Made by a program: the position numbers and the translations under genes. A DNA stretch of 64,000 nt from Sulfitobacter mediterraneus (GTDB taxonomy: Bacteria; Pseudomonadota; Alphaproteobacteria; Rhodobacterales; Rhodobacteraceae): contig NZ_CP069005.1 of assembly GCF_016801775.1 (NCBI RefSeq), positions 1 to 64,000 on the forward strand, in the 5' to 3' direction. A model generated the notes under the pieces. It had not been told where the DNA came from, made no database searches, and saw nothing but the letters and a program-made list of their open reading frames with translations. Positions 17,815 to 25,813 of the stretch are shown here, piece by piece (the stretch's first letter is position 1; each line of letters begins with the position of its first letter).

Positions 17815-18407
17815 GGCGTTTTCTCCTTGGCGGGTTGGGTTTTGTGGTCACGGACGATCGGCAGCAGCGTTTCCTGCAGGATTGCTCGTGTGATCGGACC
17901 AACATGGCGGTAGGCGATGGTGCCGTCGGGCGCGATGACGTAGGTTTCGGGCACGCCATAGACGCCCCATTCGATACCGGCGCGTCCGTTGATGTCGGCC
18001 CCGATGCGCGCGTAGGGATCACCCAACTCGTCGAGCCAGGCGCGCGCCTGATCGGGCGGGTCCTTGTAGTTGATCCCGTAAAGCGGCACCTCACCTGTTG
18101 CGCTCAACTCCATGAACAGCGGATGTTCGGCCCGACAGGGCACACACCAAGAGGCAAAAACGTTCACCAGCGAGACATGGCCGATCAGATCCTGCGTCGA
18201 AAGACCTTCTTCGCGGCCGAGCACCGGGGGCAGCGCGAAGTCGGGCACGGGTTTGCCGAGAAGTGCCGACGGCAAGTCGTCGCCACCCCTGAAAAGCCCC
18301 CAACCGAACAGGACCATGAGGGCAAAAGCTATCAGCGGCACCAGCACGAACCCAGAGATTCTGCGTCTCGTCACAGGGTCGGCATTTCTCTCGACCTCTC
18401 CCGTCAT
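17811..18407 (-). CDS. CcmG/DsbE-like membrane-anchored thioredoxin
   Basis: A 198-residue protein anchored by one helix (about 18-38), with the DsbE phrase PDFALP, active site WCVPC (Cys88, Cys91) and GVYGVPETYVI near the cis-proline. CcmG reduces apocytochrome c haem-site cysteines during maturation. Here it sits between a cytochrome c gene and tlpA, overlapping both by four bases, so it likely serves this plasmid's own cytochromes or copper proteins. Confidence 0.87.
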   Translation of the reverse strand: MTGEVERNADPVTRRRISGFVLVPLIAFALMVLFGWGLFRGGDDLPSALLGKPVPDFALPPVLGREEGLSTQDLIGHVSLVNVFASWCVPCRAEHPLFMELSATGEVPLYGINYKDPPDQARAWLDELGDPYARIGADINGRAGIEWGVYGVPETYVIAPDGTIAYRHVGPITRAILQETLLPIVRDHKTQPAKEKTP

Positions 18408-18829
18408 GGCTGCGCCTGCTCATCGGCAAGGGATCGGCTTTCCTGCGACGCGCGGATCCGGTTGGGCCATGTGCTCTTGATGTAGTCAATGATCGCCGTG
18501 ATCTCATCGTCTGTCAGCACATCCTCATATCCGGGCATGTCGCTTTCGTACCCGTTCCCGACAATCGCCGCCGGTCCGCGTTTCACGATGTCGAGCAATA
18601 CGCGGTCGGGGTGATGCCAGGTATGGCCGGAGGCGTCGTGCGGCGGGGCAGGCAACCTGCCGTTCGGCAATCGTGTGCGCCATTCAGGTTGCCCCTCCAG
18701 GTTTGCCCCATGGCAACTGGCACAATTCTCTTGATAAAGGCGCTCGCCCATGAGCACGTCGCTCTGCGCCGCTACGGGCAAAACCGTTGTGGCGAGCAGG
18801 ACAGCCGAGAGCCTAATCGTGTTTTTCAC
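18404..18829 (-). CDS. Exported class I cytochrome c
   Basis: A 141-residue periplasmic cytochrome with a signal peptide (about 1-21) and haem site CASCH (36-40). Candidate axial Met lies in ESDMPGYEDVLTDDE. The start is GTG at 18829, inside the last codons of the small upstream ORF. It is cotranscribed with CcmG and TlpA homologues. It may accept electrons from the multicopper oxidase branch; that is inference. Confidence 0.82.
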   Translation of the reverse strand: MKNTIRLSAVLLATTVLPVAAQSDVLMGERLYQENCASCHGANLEGQPEWRTRLPNGRLPAPPHDASGHTWHHPDRVLLDIVKRGPAAIVGNGYESDMPGYEDVLTDDEITAIIDYIKSTWPNRIRASQESRSLADEQAQP

Positions 18830-18971
18830 TAAGTTTCCGCCTTCTTATTGCGAGCCACCTACAGAGGACGATGAGTGCCGCGAGCAACGACAGGACAAGC
18901 AGGACGCAAAGCGCCCAGACCAATCCCATCGACAACAGGCTGTCGCCGCTGCTGGCACCTTCAGTCCGCAT
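18813..18971 (-). CDS. Tiny single-pass membrane protein (52 aa)
   Basis: A 52-codon ORF starting MRTEGASSGDSLLSMG with one long hydrophobic helix (LVWALCVLLVLSLLAALIVLC), then a positively charged tail (RWLAIRRRKLSEKHD). It starts 12 bp after the previous small gene and its last 17 bases overlap the cytochrome c start, consistent with a coupled operon gene. No clear ribosome site is visible. I do not recognise a family. Confidence 0.5.
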   Translation of the reverse strand: MRTEGASSGDSLLSMGLVWALCVLLVLSLLAALIVLCRWLAIRRRKLSEKHD

Positions 18972-18983
18972 TTCGGCGCATTT

Positions 18984-19127
18984 CTATTTTCCGCTGTCCG
19001 AGCGGATGTATTTGACCAAGGCGATCGCCGCGAGCACCAGCACACCCACGATCAGCAACCAGACGAGGCCCATCGCAATCATCATGCCGCCGCCCATCAT
19101 TCCACCGTCCATCATCATGCATTCCAT
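18984..19127 (-). CDS. Tiny Met-rich membrane protein (47 aa)
   Basis: A 47-residue ORF: Met/Gly-rich N-terminus (MECMMMDGGMMGGGMM) followed by one helix (GLVWLLIVGVLVLAAIALV) and a KYIRSDSGK tail. CAAGGG lies about 10 bp before the ATG. Small proteins with a Met-Gly head and a single helix recur beside copper oxidases, and the Met cluster could bind Cu(I). It lies between DUF411 and the 52-residue ORF in the same operon. Confidence 0.6.
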   Translation of the reverse strand: MECMMMDGGMMGGGMMIAMGLVWLLIVGVLVLAAIALVKYIRSDSGK

Positions 19128-19184
19128 CCTTTGTTTTCCCTTGAAACCGGTCTGGCACGGGTTCGCACCAGACCGCGCGATTGA

Positions 19185-19640
19185 TCATTCGACCGAATAT
19201 ACGGTCGGGCTCACACCTTCCTCGACGGTGTAAATCTTGAAGGGCTCCTGTTTCGCGCCGCCCATACCCGGCGACCCCAATGGCATGCCGGGAAGTGTCA
19301 CACCGGCAATTTCCGGGCGCTCTTCGAGCAGCCTGTTGACGACATCGATCGGCACGTGTCCGCTGACGACGTAATCGTCGAGAAAGGCTGTATGACAGCC
19401 TTGGAAGTCGTCCGGGATACCAGCCTCGCGACTGATCTGCGCGAGATCGTGGGTCGGCCGCACCTCCACCGTGAAACCGTTTTCGCGCAGATAGTCCGCG
19501 TAGCTTTCGCAGCATCCGCATTGCGGGTTCTTGTAGAGCGTGACCTCCTGCGCTGCGGCAGGCGCGGCATTCAGGCTCATCGCGAGGACGGCGACGGCAC
19601 CTGCCGTGCCGAGGCTGGTAAATCCAAGTATCTTGTTCAT
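19185..19640 (-). CDS. DUF411 periplasmic metal-binding protein
   Basis: A 151-residue exported protein of the DUF411 family, a thioredoxin-like fold without the classic active site. The signal peptide ends near AAPAAAQ and the conserved motif CGCC lies at 41-44; the later Cys of GCHTAF is also conserved. These proteins are frequent in copper/silver islands. The start at 19640 has AAAAGGA at proper spacing; an open frame extends far upstream into the oxidase gene but is not coding. A paralogue lies at 29383-29838. Confidence 0.83.
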   Translation of the reverse strand: MNKILGFTSLGTAGAVAVLAMSLNAAPAAAQEVTLYKNPQCGCCESYADYLRENGFTVEVRPTHDLAQISREAGIPDDFQGCHTAFLDDYVVSGHVPIDVVNRLLEERPEIAGVTLPGMPLGSPGMGGAKQEPFKIYTVEEGVSPTVYSVE

Positions 19641-19678
19641 CGGTTCATTCCTTTTCGTGGTCATTGGGTTGTGAGATT

Positions 19679-21118
19679 TCAGATTTTGGTCGTGCCGGGA
19701 TCGACGCGGATGACGCCCATCATGCCCGCCGCTTGGTGTTCCAGGATGTGGCAGTGGAACATCCAATCGCCGGGGTTGTCCGCCACGAAGGCGATCTCGA
19801 CCCGTTCTTTGGGGGCCATCAGGACGGTGTCCTGCCATTCGCGATACCGAGTCGATTGCCCGTTGCGCGCGATCACACGGAACGAATGCCCATGGAAATG
19901 GATCGGATGGTGCCATGCGGTGCGATTATCCATCTCGAACACGTGCGATGTGCCCTGCGGCAGGACCAGCAAGGGGTCCATCGTGTGCCCCGTCGCGGCT
20001 TCGCCGTTGATGAACCACATGTTGCCCTCGCGCATCTGCTCCATCATCGACCCCATGCCGCCGCCCATCATCATCTGCCCCATCATTCCGCCGTTGAAGA
20101 CGATCTGATGCCGCGCGGCCGACGCCATGTCCGGTTCCGCCAACGGGTTGGGTGGCAGGTCCATCGACCAATCCGGCACACTGTCCCGCAGCCTGTCAGG
20201 CCCATAGACGAGGTCGACCAGACGGTATTCGAGGCCGTCGTAGAAGACATCGGTGACGGTGACGACTTCTCCGGGCTTGCCGGTCATGTCGATCACCAGA
20301 TCGACACGCATGGCCGGGCCGATCACTACGATATCGCCATTTGGTGCATGAGGGGTCACGGGTTGACCATCCAGCGCGACCACAGCCGGTGCAAGACCGC
20401 CGAAATCCAGCCCGAATATCCGCGCGTTCGCCGCGTTGACTAGCCGCAAGCGGATGCGCTCACCGGATTGCACCGAGATTTGTTCGGGGATCTGACCGTT
20501 GATGGTCACGGAATTGCCAATACGACCGCCGTGCATCGCGTCATGGCGGTTGCCGAAGTCATCCGACAACTGCCCCGCCCGCGTCATGCGCCAGTCGTCC
20601 AGCATCCAGGTCACGTCGCGATCGACGCGGATCGGGTCCGCCTCCTCGACGATCAGCGACCCGTAAAGCCCGCGTCCGACCTGTTCCGAACTGCGCTGGT
20701 GCGGATGGTACCAGAACGTGCCCGCATCCAGCGCATTGAACTCGTAGAGAAAATCGCCATCAACCGGGATCGGATCCTGTGTAAGGAACGGCACTCCGTC
20801 CATCGCATTGGGCGTGCGGATGCCATGCCAGTGGATTGTGGTCCCTTCATCCAACCCATTCTGAGCCAGAACGCGGATTCGGTCGCCCTGGCGTACTCGG
20901 ATTTTAGGGCCGGGGACGGATCCGTTATAGCTCCAGACATTAGTCGGGCCGTATGGTGACGGGCGCAGGGCGGCCTGTCCGGATGCCGCGCGTAGGACGA
21001 ATGGGTCCCCAGTTGGATCGGCCATCGCCATTCGTGCAGGTGACAGAGCGGATAGGGCTGTGAATGCGGCACCTGTGCGAAGCACGTGCCTTCGTGAAAT
21101 CGGTCTGTGGAGGATCAT
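19679..21118 (-). CDS. Multicopper oxidase, CueO/SufI-like, Tat-exported
   Basis: A 479-residue multicopper oxidase. A twin-arginine signal (HRPISRRHVLRTGAAFTALS) precedes cupredoxin domains with HWHG, HPHQR, HPIHFHGHSF and HCHILEHQAAGMM, so all T1/T2/T3 ligand blocks are present. A Met/Gly-rich insert (GGMMGQMMMGGGMGSMMEQM) near residue 330 is like the methionine lid that gives cuprous oxidase activity. It should detoxify periplasmic Cu(I). It is only distantly similar to the oxidase at 5710-7068. Confidence 0.88.
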   Translation of the reverse strand: MILHRPISRRHVLRTGAAFTALSALSPARMAMADPTGDPFVLRAASGQAALRPSPYGPTNVWSYNGSVPGPKIRVRQGDRIRVLAQNGLDEGTTIHWHGIRTPNAMDGVPFLTQDPIPVDGDFLYEFNALDAGTFWYHPHQRSSEQVGRGLYGSLIVEEADPIRVDRDVTWMLDDWRMTRAGQLSDDFGNRHDAMHGGRIGNSVTINGQIPEQISVQSGERIRLRLVNAANARIFGLDFGGLAPAVVALDGQPVTPHAPNGDIVVIGPAMRVDLVIDMTGKPGEVVTVTDVFYDGLEYRLVDLVYGPDRLRDSVPDWSMDLPPNPLAEPDMASAARHQIVFNGGMMGQMMMGGGMGSMMEQMREGNMWFINGEAATGHTMDPLLVLPQGTSHVFEMDNRTAWHHPIHFHGHSFRVIARNGQSTRYREWQDTVLMAPKERVEIAFVADNPGDWMFHCHILEHQAAGMMGVIRVDPGTTKI

Positions 21119-21177
21119 CGCAACTGCCTTGATCTGAAAGGGTCGCACTCAGCCAGCTTCGGCCAAAGCAACAATCA

Positions 21178-21198
21178 GGCCTCGCAGCAGGCGAGGCC
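21178..21198 (-). other. Intergenic hairpin upstream of multicopper oxidase
   Basis: A perfect 8-base stem, GGCCTCGC (21178-21185) and GCGAGGCC (21191-21198), with a 5-base loop, lies between the small secreted gene and the oxidase. With no T-tract it may be a partial terminator or mRNA-processing stem. Confidence 0.5.
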
Positions 21199-21208
21199 GG
21201 TTTCAGGT

Positions 21209-21562
21209 TCAGACAGGCAGTTTGGGAGGGAATGGATCAAGCGACGGATTCGTGCCGAGTGAGATCAAAGGTTCGGCACCCCGGACGGCAGTACCAAAAG
21301 GCCTCGTGAGCCGCGCTGACGGCATATTGGCAAGGAGGCCAGAAGTACCGCTGGAGCCGCAAGGAACAGGACACCCACCTTCACAGGCAGTGCCCTCAGC
21401 AAATCCGGTGGGATCGCACCCGCCGCAACGGCCATCCGCGCTTTCGGTGGGTTCCATCTGCGCCATAGCCGTGACCGACATACCGGCCAACGACATATCC
21501 GGCGCAGTCACTGTACCGAAGGTCAGCATGAGAATCAAAACAAGGCGAAAAATGCGGAACAT
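21209..21562 (-). CDS. Secreted Cys-rich small protein, leader gene of oxidase operon
   Basis: A 117-residue exported protein. The signal peptide covers about 1-26, and the mature region has a Cys-dense stretch (CGGCDPTGFAEGTACEGGCP, then another Cys) that could hold Cu(I) or disulfides. I do not recognise a family. The start codon lies 6 bp from the predicted -10 element of the CueR-type promoter, so the transcript may be nearly leaderless. Confidence 0.6.
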   Translation of the reverse strand: MFRIFRLVLILMLTFGTVTAPDMSLAGMSVTAMAQMEPTESADGRCGGCDPTGFAEGTACEGGCPVPCGSSGTSGLLANMPSARLTRPFGTAVRGAEPLISLGTNPSLDPFPPKLPV

Positions 21563-21568
21563 GAACAG

Positions 21569-21599
21569 TTTTTACAACCTTCCAGTAAGGGGAGGTCAA
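21569..21599 (-). promoter_or_regulatory. CueR-type promoter for the second oxidase operon
   Basis: Minus strand: TTGACC (21599-21594), 19 bp, TAAAAA (21574-21569). The spacer dyad is TCCCC and TGGAAGG around TTAC. Same architecture as the copA promoter. It would drive 21562 to 17302. Confidence 0.8.
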
Positions 21600-21783
21600 G
21601 CGATATTCTGTAACTTGGACGTGATGCCCCTGTAGCCTCACGATCTTGAGGCGGATGTCATTTCACTCGAATCGCACATGAGCACACAGTACCCGGTTAA
21701 AGTCGCTACGTAGTAGGTCCGGATCCGCCAGAAGCATTATTCCATATCCAATTCAGTTAGTCCTTTTCTTGCAGAATCGTTGG

Positions 21784-22146
21784 CTACCCGTCACGCGCCC
21801 ACGCAAGTGCGGACTCGGCATCGCTGGATTCGAACCACTGCATCTCGGAGCCCGTCAGTAGGTTGACCACCCGAGCGCCCCATTCCAGCCATCTGCGTTC
21901 TCCGACAACCGCTATGCGACAGAAATCGTTCACGTGGGCGGTGTCGATCTTCAGATCTTCCAGGATCGCCGAAAGCTCTTCGTAGCCCTCGAAACTTGTA
22001 AGGTCGAGAACCAGACCCGGATTATCGGTTGTTCCAAGACGTTCATGAAGCAGCGCGTGCATTTTCTTGAAGTCTGCCTCTGTCAACTTGCCTTCGCAGA
22101 CGAGCCCGATGACATTATCATGCTCGGTCAGCGTTTCCTTGAACAT
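21784..22146 (-). CDS. SpoIIAA-like STAS-domain protein
   Basis: A 120-residue protein of the SpoIIAA-like/CRAL-TRIO-like family (LVLDLTSFEGYEELSAILEDLK; RIAVVGERRWLEWGARVVN). Members are often near cation and sulfate transporters, and their role is unclear. The start at 22146 has AAAAGGAGAA upstream and lies 29 bp inside the CDF transporter gene, suggesting coupled translation. Third gene of the transglutaminase-CDF-STAS operon. Confidence 0.77.
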   Translation of the reverse strand: MFKETLTEHDNVIGLVCEGKLTEADFKKMHALLHERLGTTDNPGLVLDLTSFEGYEELSAILEDLKIDTAHVNDFCRIAVVGERRWLEWGARVVNLLTGSEMQWFESSDAESALAWARDG

Positions 22147-23083
22147 TGGTCTTCTCCTTTTCACTTGCGTTGCCGTGACCGTAGAGATCGGCGTTCTGAT
22201 GAGCGCGATCCTCATGCTCAAATTCGAGACTGGAATGGCTGATGCCGAACTCTTCCTTCAGCCGCTTCTTGATCGCGCTCTTGATCTCTTCGATCTTCGA
22301 CCAGCCCTCGGCTGCCACGACGACATGGCAGTCGAGCGCAGCCTCGTGCTCTTGCATTTGCCAGAGATGGACGTGGTGGACGTCGGCGACGCCTTCGACT
22401 TTCCGCATCGCTTCGACGACGGCCTCGTTGTCGATGTCCGGCGGGCTCCCGAGCATCAGGGTTCGGATTGGGCCGCCTATTTCAGTGAAAGACAGATACA
22501 GGATGTAGATCGCGATGCCGATGGTGATGGCAGGATCGACCCAACGCATGTCGTAAAGGATGATCAGCGACCCACCGACGATAACCGCGACCGAAGCAAG
22601 CGCGTCCGACAGGTTATGCAGGAAAAGCGCGCGGATGTTCACGCTGCCCTTCTGCATCGAATAGGTCAGCATTGCGGTCAGTGTGTCGACCACAAGCGCA
22701 ATTCCACCGAGAATGACGACGGTCCAACCCATGACTTCGGGTGGATCAATCATGCGCATGCCACCTTCGTAGATCAGGTAGAAGCCGATCAAAATCAGGG
22801 TGGTGTAGTTAACCAGGGCCGCGACGATTTCGACCCGACCATAGCCGAAGGTCATGCGCTCATCGGCCGGGCGGCGCGCGATCTTGCGTGCGGCGAAGGC
22901 AATGACAAGCGAGGCCATATCGGAAAAGTTGTGCAGCGCATCGGCGATCAGTGCCAGACTGCCTGACAATATGCCCCCGACGATCTGCGCAACGGTAAGA
23001 AGCCCGTTCGCCCAGATCGCAATGGCAACCCGCCGATCGCCAGAATCCGGATCGATATGCGCGTGCCCATGATCATGCGGCAT
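22118..23083 (-). CDS. Cation diffusion facilitator, CzcD/ZitB-like
   Basis: A 321-residue CDF transporter exporting Zn, Cd or Co by proton antiport. The N-terminus is His-rich (MPHDHGHAHIDPDSGD), followed by six helices with HNFSD in helix 2 and HNLSD in helix 5, the paired HxxxD zinc sites, and a C-terminal regulatory domain (GVADVHHVHLWQMQEHEAALDCHV). The start is taken at the His-rich N-terminus. It overlaps the transglutaminase stop by 11 bp. Confidence 0.9.
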   Translation of the reverse strand: MPHDHGHAHIDPDSGDRRVAIAIWANGLLTVAQIVGGILSGSLALIADALHNFSDMASLVIAFAARKIARRPADERMTFGYGRVEIVAALVNYTTLILIGFYLIYEGGMRMIDPPEVMGWTVVILGGIALVVDTLTAMLTYSMQKGSVNIRALFLHNLSDALASVAVIVGGSLIILYDMRWVDPAITIGIAIYILYLSFTEIGGPIRTLMLGSPPDIDNEAVVEAMRKVEGVADVHHVHLWQMQEHEAALDCHVVVAAEGWSKIEEIKSAIKKRLKEEFGISHSSLEFEHEDRAHQNADLYGHGNASEKEKTNVQGNADRA

Positions 23084-23828
23084 TGGCAGGCTCCTCATGC
23101 GCGTGTGTCGCGCGTCGGTCAGTCTTGAGGCGGCCGCTGCGGAAACCACGTACGCGCGCATTCATCCAGTGGCGTATGATATGACGGTAAATGGCACCAC
23201 GCAGCCATCCAAAGGATTGCTCATGGGACAAATAGAAGGTGTCCGGCGTATCAAACACGCCGAAATCCTGCACGATGCCGGTTTTCTGAATGTAGGTATC
23301 TTCTCCGTTCCAGGCGACGGGAGGCGCGCCAAGACAATCCGTGCCCGCGCCATACCCGCAGAGACTGTCCGTGTCCGAGAAAGACGTTTGCAGAACTTTG
23401 AGGAAAGCGTCATCCAGGATGAAGCCTTCAAGGTTGATCCAGGCACCTTGATATTCGATCTCAACCCATGAGTGGAGAACTTCCTGCGGAGCAAGCGGAT
23501 ACACCAGCTCAGGGACAACACCGCGCTGCAAGCCTGTGTGGATCGTGAAGCCATGCAACCGGCTACGAATGCCGATACCACGCAGCAGCGCCATCAAGAG
23601 CGTGCCTTTGGTATTGCACTGCCCATAGCCGTCGGAAAGCACTTCGGATGCGGGGATGTCGTCAGCTCGATTGTATCCGAACGCGATTTCATTCCGAACG
23701 AAATCATAGGCAGCTCCGATCCGATCGTATTCGGATAAGCCGCGCCAGCTGCGGTTCTCAATTAGATGCGCAAGAGGCGCGGCATCAAAATCCAGTAGTT
23801 TGGTGGGTACAAGTAGGGGGTCGGTCAT
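23073..23828 (-). CDS. Transglutaminase-like cysteine protease-fold protein
   Basis: A 251-residue cytoplasmic-looking protein with the transglutaminase core triad: Cys in DGYGQCNTKG, His in LHSWVEIEY, and an acidic partner in WINLEGFILDD. Substrate is unknown. No signal peptide is visible. It is the first gene behind a MerR-type promoter, followed by a metal CDF transporter, so its expression is probably metal-controlled. An ATG two codons upstream is an alternative start. Confidence 0.77.
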   Translation of the reverse strand: MTDPLLVPTKLLDFDAAPLAHLIENRSWRGLSEYDRIGAAYDFVRNEIAFGYNRADDIPASEVLSDGYGQCNTKGTLLMALLRGIGIRSRLHGFTIHTGLQRGVVPELVYPLAPQEVLHSWVEIEYQGAWINLEGFILDDAFLKVLQTSFSDTDSLCGYGAGTDCLGAPPVAWNGEDTYIQKTGIVQDFGVFDTPDTFYLSHEQSFGWLRGAIYRHIIRHWMNARVRGFRSGRLKTDRRATHAHEEPANAA

Positions 23829-23863
23829 ATGCAACGGGGCGCTCCTCGAATCGTCTTAGAACA

Positions 23864-23894
23864 AGACTAATTGCTATAGTCACTGTAGCTTCAA
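23864..23894 (-). promoter_or_regulatory. CadR/ZntR-type promoter for the transglutaminase-CDF operon
   Basis: Minus strand: TTGAAG (23894-23889), 19 bp, TAGTCT (23869-23864). The spacer begins with the near-dyad CTACAGTGACTATAG. Spacing and dyad are those of Cd/Zn/Pb MerR promoters. Confidence 0.75.
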
Positions 23895-23923
23895 TCCTTT
23901 CTTTCAGAAAGAATCTCCCGCAA

Positions 23924-24523
23924 CTATTTGCCCGTATGAACTGCTTTGTGGTGTTCGCCGTGTGCGTCGCGCAGAATGTCGATACCTCCCCAGGCCGCGA
24001 TCCCGGCGACAATCACGCCGACGACGAGGTCCGGCCAGTTGGTTCCCAGCCAGGCGACGAGGCCGCCAGCCACGACGATTCCGAGGTTCGCGGCGAAATC
24101 GTTGTAACTGAAGGTGTTGGCCGCGCGGATGTTGACGTCCGGATCTTTGAGCTTAGCGAGCAGCCAGACGCAGACTGCGTTGATGGCCGCCGCGATCAGG
24201 GCCATGGCGATCATGATCGTCCCGAGCGGATCTGACCCGCCGATGTAGCGGCGCCATGCATCGTAAAGGATACCAGCGGCGAACAGAATCAGCAGCCCGC
24301 CAGAAACGTTCGCCGCCCCGCGTTTCCATTTGTCGGATCGGGACAAAGCGAAAAGGCTGATCGCGTAGACGAAGCTGTCGGAGAGGTTATCGAGCCCGTT
24401 GGCGATCAGGGCACTTGAGTCGCCGAAGGCGCCTGTTGCGAAAAAGGCCACGGCCAAACCGATATTGAGCGCAAGAACGATCCAAAGCGTCCGTCTCTCC
24501 ATTGAATCTTGTCTAGCGGCCAT
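23924..24523 (-). CDS. Short CDF-family cation transporter lacking the C-terminal domain
   Basis: A 199-residue CDF homologue with six helices and the helix-2 motif NGLDNLSD; helix 5 contains NTFSYNDFAANLG. The cytoplasmic C-terminal domain of usual CDFs is missing; the protein ends soon after helix 6 with a His-containing tail (HGEHHKAVHTGK). It probably exports a divalent metal. It is tandem to the MerR regulator gene 82 bp upstream on the same strand. Confidence 0.8.
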   Translation of the reverse strand: MAARQDSMERRTLWIVLALNIGLAVAFFATGAFGDSSALIANGLDNLSDSFVYAISLFALSRSDKWKRGAANVSGGLLILFAAGILYDAWRRYIGGSDPLGTIMIAMALIAAAINAVCVWLLAKLKDPDVNIRAANTFSYNDFAANLGIVVAGGLVAWLGTNWPDLVVGVIVAGIAAWGGIDILRDAHGEHHKAVHTGK

Positions 24524-24605
24524 TTTGTGGTTCCAGCTTGTGTTGTACGACACATTAACTTCTGCGGCTGATCTGCGTTCCAGCCGGAATGTTGGCTGAA
24601 TTCCT

Positions 24606-25034
24606 TCAGGCCCCGATTTCCTCGTGCTCGGTCAGGCATTCCGAATGGTCCCGCAACACCTCAAGCACCTTGCAGTCTCCGGTCCGCCCGCCGCTGCATT
24701 CGTGAACCATGCGTTTCAGTTCCGTGCGCAGCGCCTTCAGGCGGGCCATGCGCTGCTCCACCTGTTTGAGCTGGCGACGCGCGATGGCATCTGCCTCGTC
24801 GCAGGGGCGGTTGGGATGGTCGCTGAGGTCGAGCAGCTCGCGGATCGCATCGAGCGAGAAACCGAGTTGCCGCGAATGGCGGATGAAGGACAGTCGGTCG
24901 AGCTGTGCATTGTCGTAGCGCCTCTGTCCGCCTTCGGTCCTGCCAGGTTCGGGCATAAGTCCGATCTGTTCGTAGTACCGGATGGTCTGCACTTTTGTGC
25001 CAGTCTTCTTTGACAGAGTACCGATCGTGAGCAT
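24606..25034 (-). CDS. MerR-family Cd/Pb/Zn-responsive regulator (CadR/PbrR/ZntR-like)
   Basis: A 142-residue MerR activator (MLTIGTLSKKTGTKVQTIRYYE). Metal-site cysteines are Cys78 (RPCDEAD), Cys113 and Cys121 (ECSGGRTGDC) with an extra Cys133, matching the three-Cys arrangement of CadR/PbrR proteins rather than the two-Cys CueR loop. The start at 25034 has GGAGG upstream. It is the likely activator of the CTAnAG-type boxes at 23864, 25140, 37522 and 38709. Confidence 0.87.
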   Translation of the reverse strand: MLTIGTLSKKTGTKVQTIRYYEQIGLMPEPGRTEGGQRRYDNAQLDRLSFIRHSRQLGFSLDAIRELLDLSDHPNRPCDEADAIARRQLKQVEQRMARLKALRTELKRMVHECSGGRTGDCKVLEVLRDHSECLTEHEEIGA

Positions 25035-25139
25035 TTTCGCCTCCATGAAAAAGATACAGTTTGTGTAGGTTTTGCCGTCGGAATAAACAAGTGTCGGATT
25101 CACAGACGCGTGAGTTCAAGCTATACCATGATTTCGTTC

Positions 25140-25170
25140 TTGAACCTCTAGCGGCTAGAGGATGTATCCG
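25140..25170 (+). promoter_or_regulatory. CadR/PbrR-type promoter for the ten-gene redox/envelope operon
   Basis: TTGAAC (25140-25145), 19 bp, TATCCG (25165-25170). The spacer starts with the perfect dyad CTCTAG-CGG-CTAGAG, extended by flanking C and G. It points at the operon 25206-32694 and is divergent from the regulator gene. Confidence 0.82.
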
Positions 25171-25205
25171 CACATGCAATAAGAATCAAAAACAGGCGAA
25201 CAGGA

Positions 25206-25808
25206 TTGTCCCTTACATCGGCACAGAAGTTTCTTTGGGTTTTGGCAGGCGTGGCAGCGCTTGCCTTCGTATGGCTTTTGCTATGGTCCGATTATCGTGC
25301 CGATAGCGCCCGAACCGACGCCGAGCCGCCTTTTTTCGCTGAGTTCGAACTGACGGACCACCAGGGTATGGTTCAAACCGAGGAGGACTTTGCGGGGCGC
25401 TGGATGCTGGTTTTTTTCGGGTTTACCAACTGCCCCGACGTCTGCCCGACGACCCTATCTGAGGTCGCGGCGGTGATGGACGGTCTGGGCGACGATGTCG
25501 CCAAGGTCCAGCCGATTTTCATAACAATCGACCCTGAACGAGACACGCCCCCAGCACTCGCCGAATACGTCCCGCTGTTCGATGCGGGCATCATCGGGCT
25601 GACGGGCACGCCGGAACAGATCGCCGCCACGTCCGAGACATTTCCAATCTTCTTTGAGCGCGTCGAAGAGGCCGCAGCGCCGGATGGGTACACCATGGGC
25701 CACACGTCGCATCTGTTCCTCTTCGACCCCGAGGCAGGCTTTGCCGACTCCTGGCCCTACGGCACCTCCGCCGAAGAGATCCTCGCCGATCTGGAAGAGA
25801 GGATCTGA
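25206..25808 (+). CDS. SCO1/SenC-family protein (first of pair)
   Basis: A 200-residue membrane-anchored SCO protein: N-terminal helix about 10-27, CPDVC with Cys76 and Cys80, and GHTSHLFLF for the third ligand. SCO proteins load copper onto oxidases or act as thiol reductants. The apparent start is TTG at 25206 (AGGCGAACAGGA upstream). First gene of the metal-controlled operon. Confidence 0.87.
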   Translation: MSLTSAQKFLWVLAGVAALAFVWLLLWSDYRADSARTDAEPPFFAEFELTDHQGMVQTEEDFAGRWMLVFFGFTNCPDVCPTTLSEVAAVMDGLGDDVAKVQPIFITIDPERDTPPALAEYVPLFDAGIIGLTGTPEQIAATSETFPIFFERVEEAAAPDGYTMGHTSHLFLFDPEAGFADSWPYGTSAEEILADLEERI

Positions 25809-25813
25809 CCGAC

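Noticed and set aside
19641..19916. N-terminal extension of the DUF411 frame into the oxidase gene
   Set aside because: A signal peptide with a proper ribosome site starts at 19640; the extension is antisense-like out-of-frame oxidase sequence.
25108..25125. TTGAAC on the minus strand as a second promoter for the MerR regulator
   Set aside because: No dyad in the 19 bp that follows and a poor -10.
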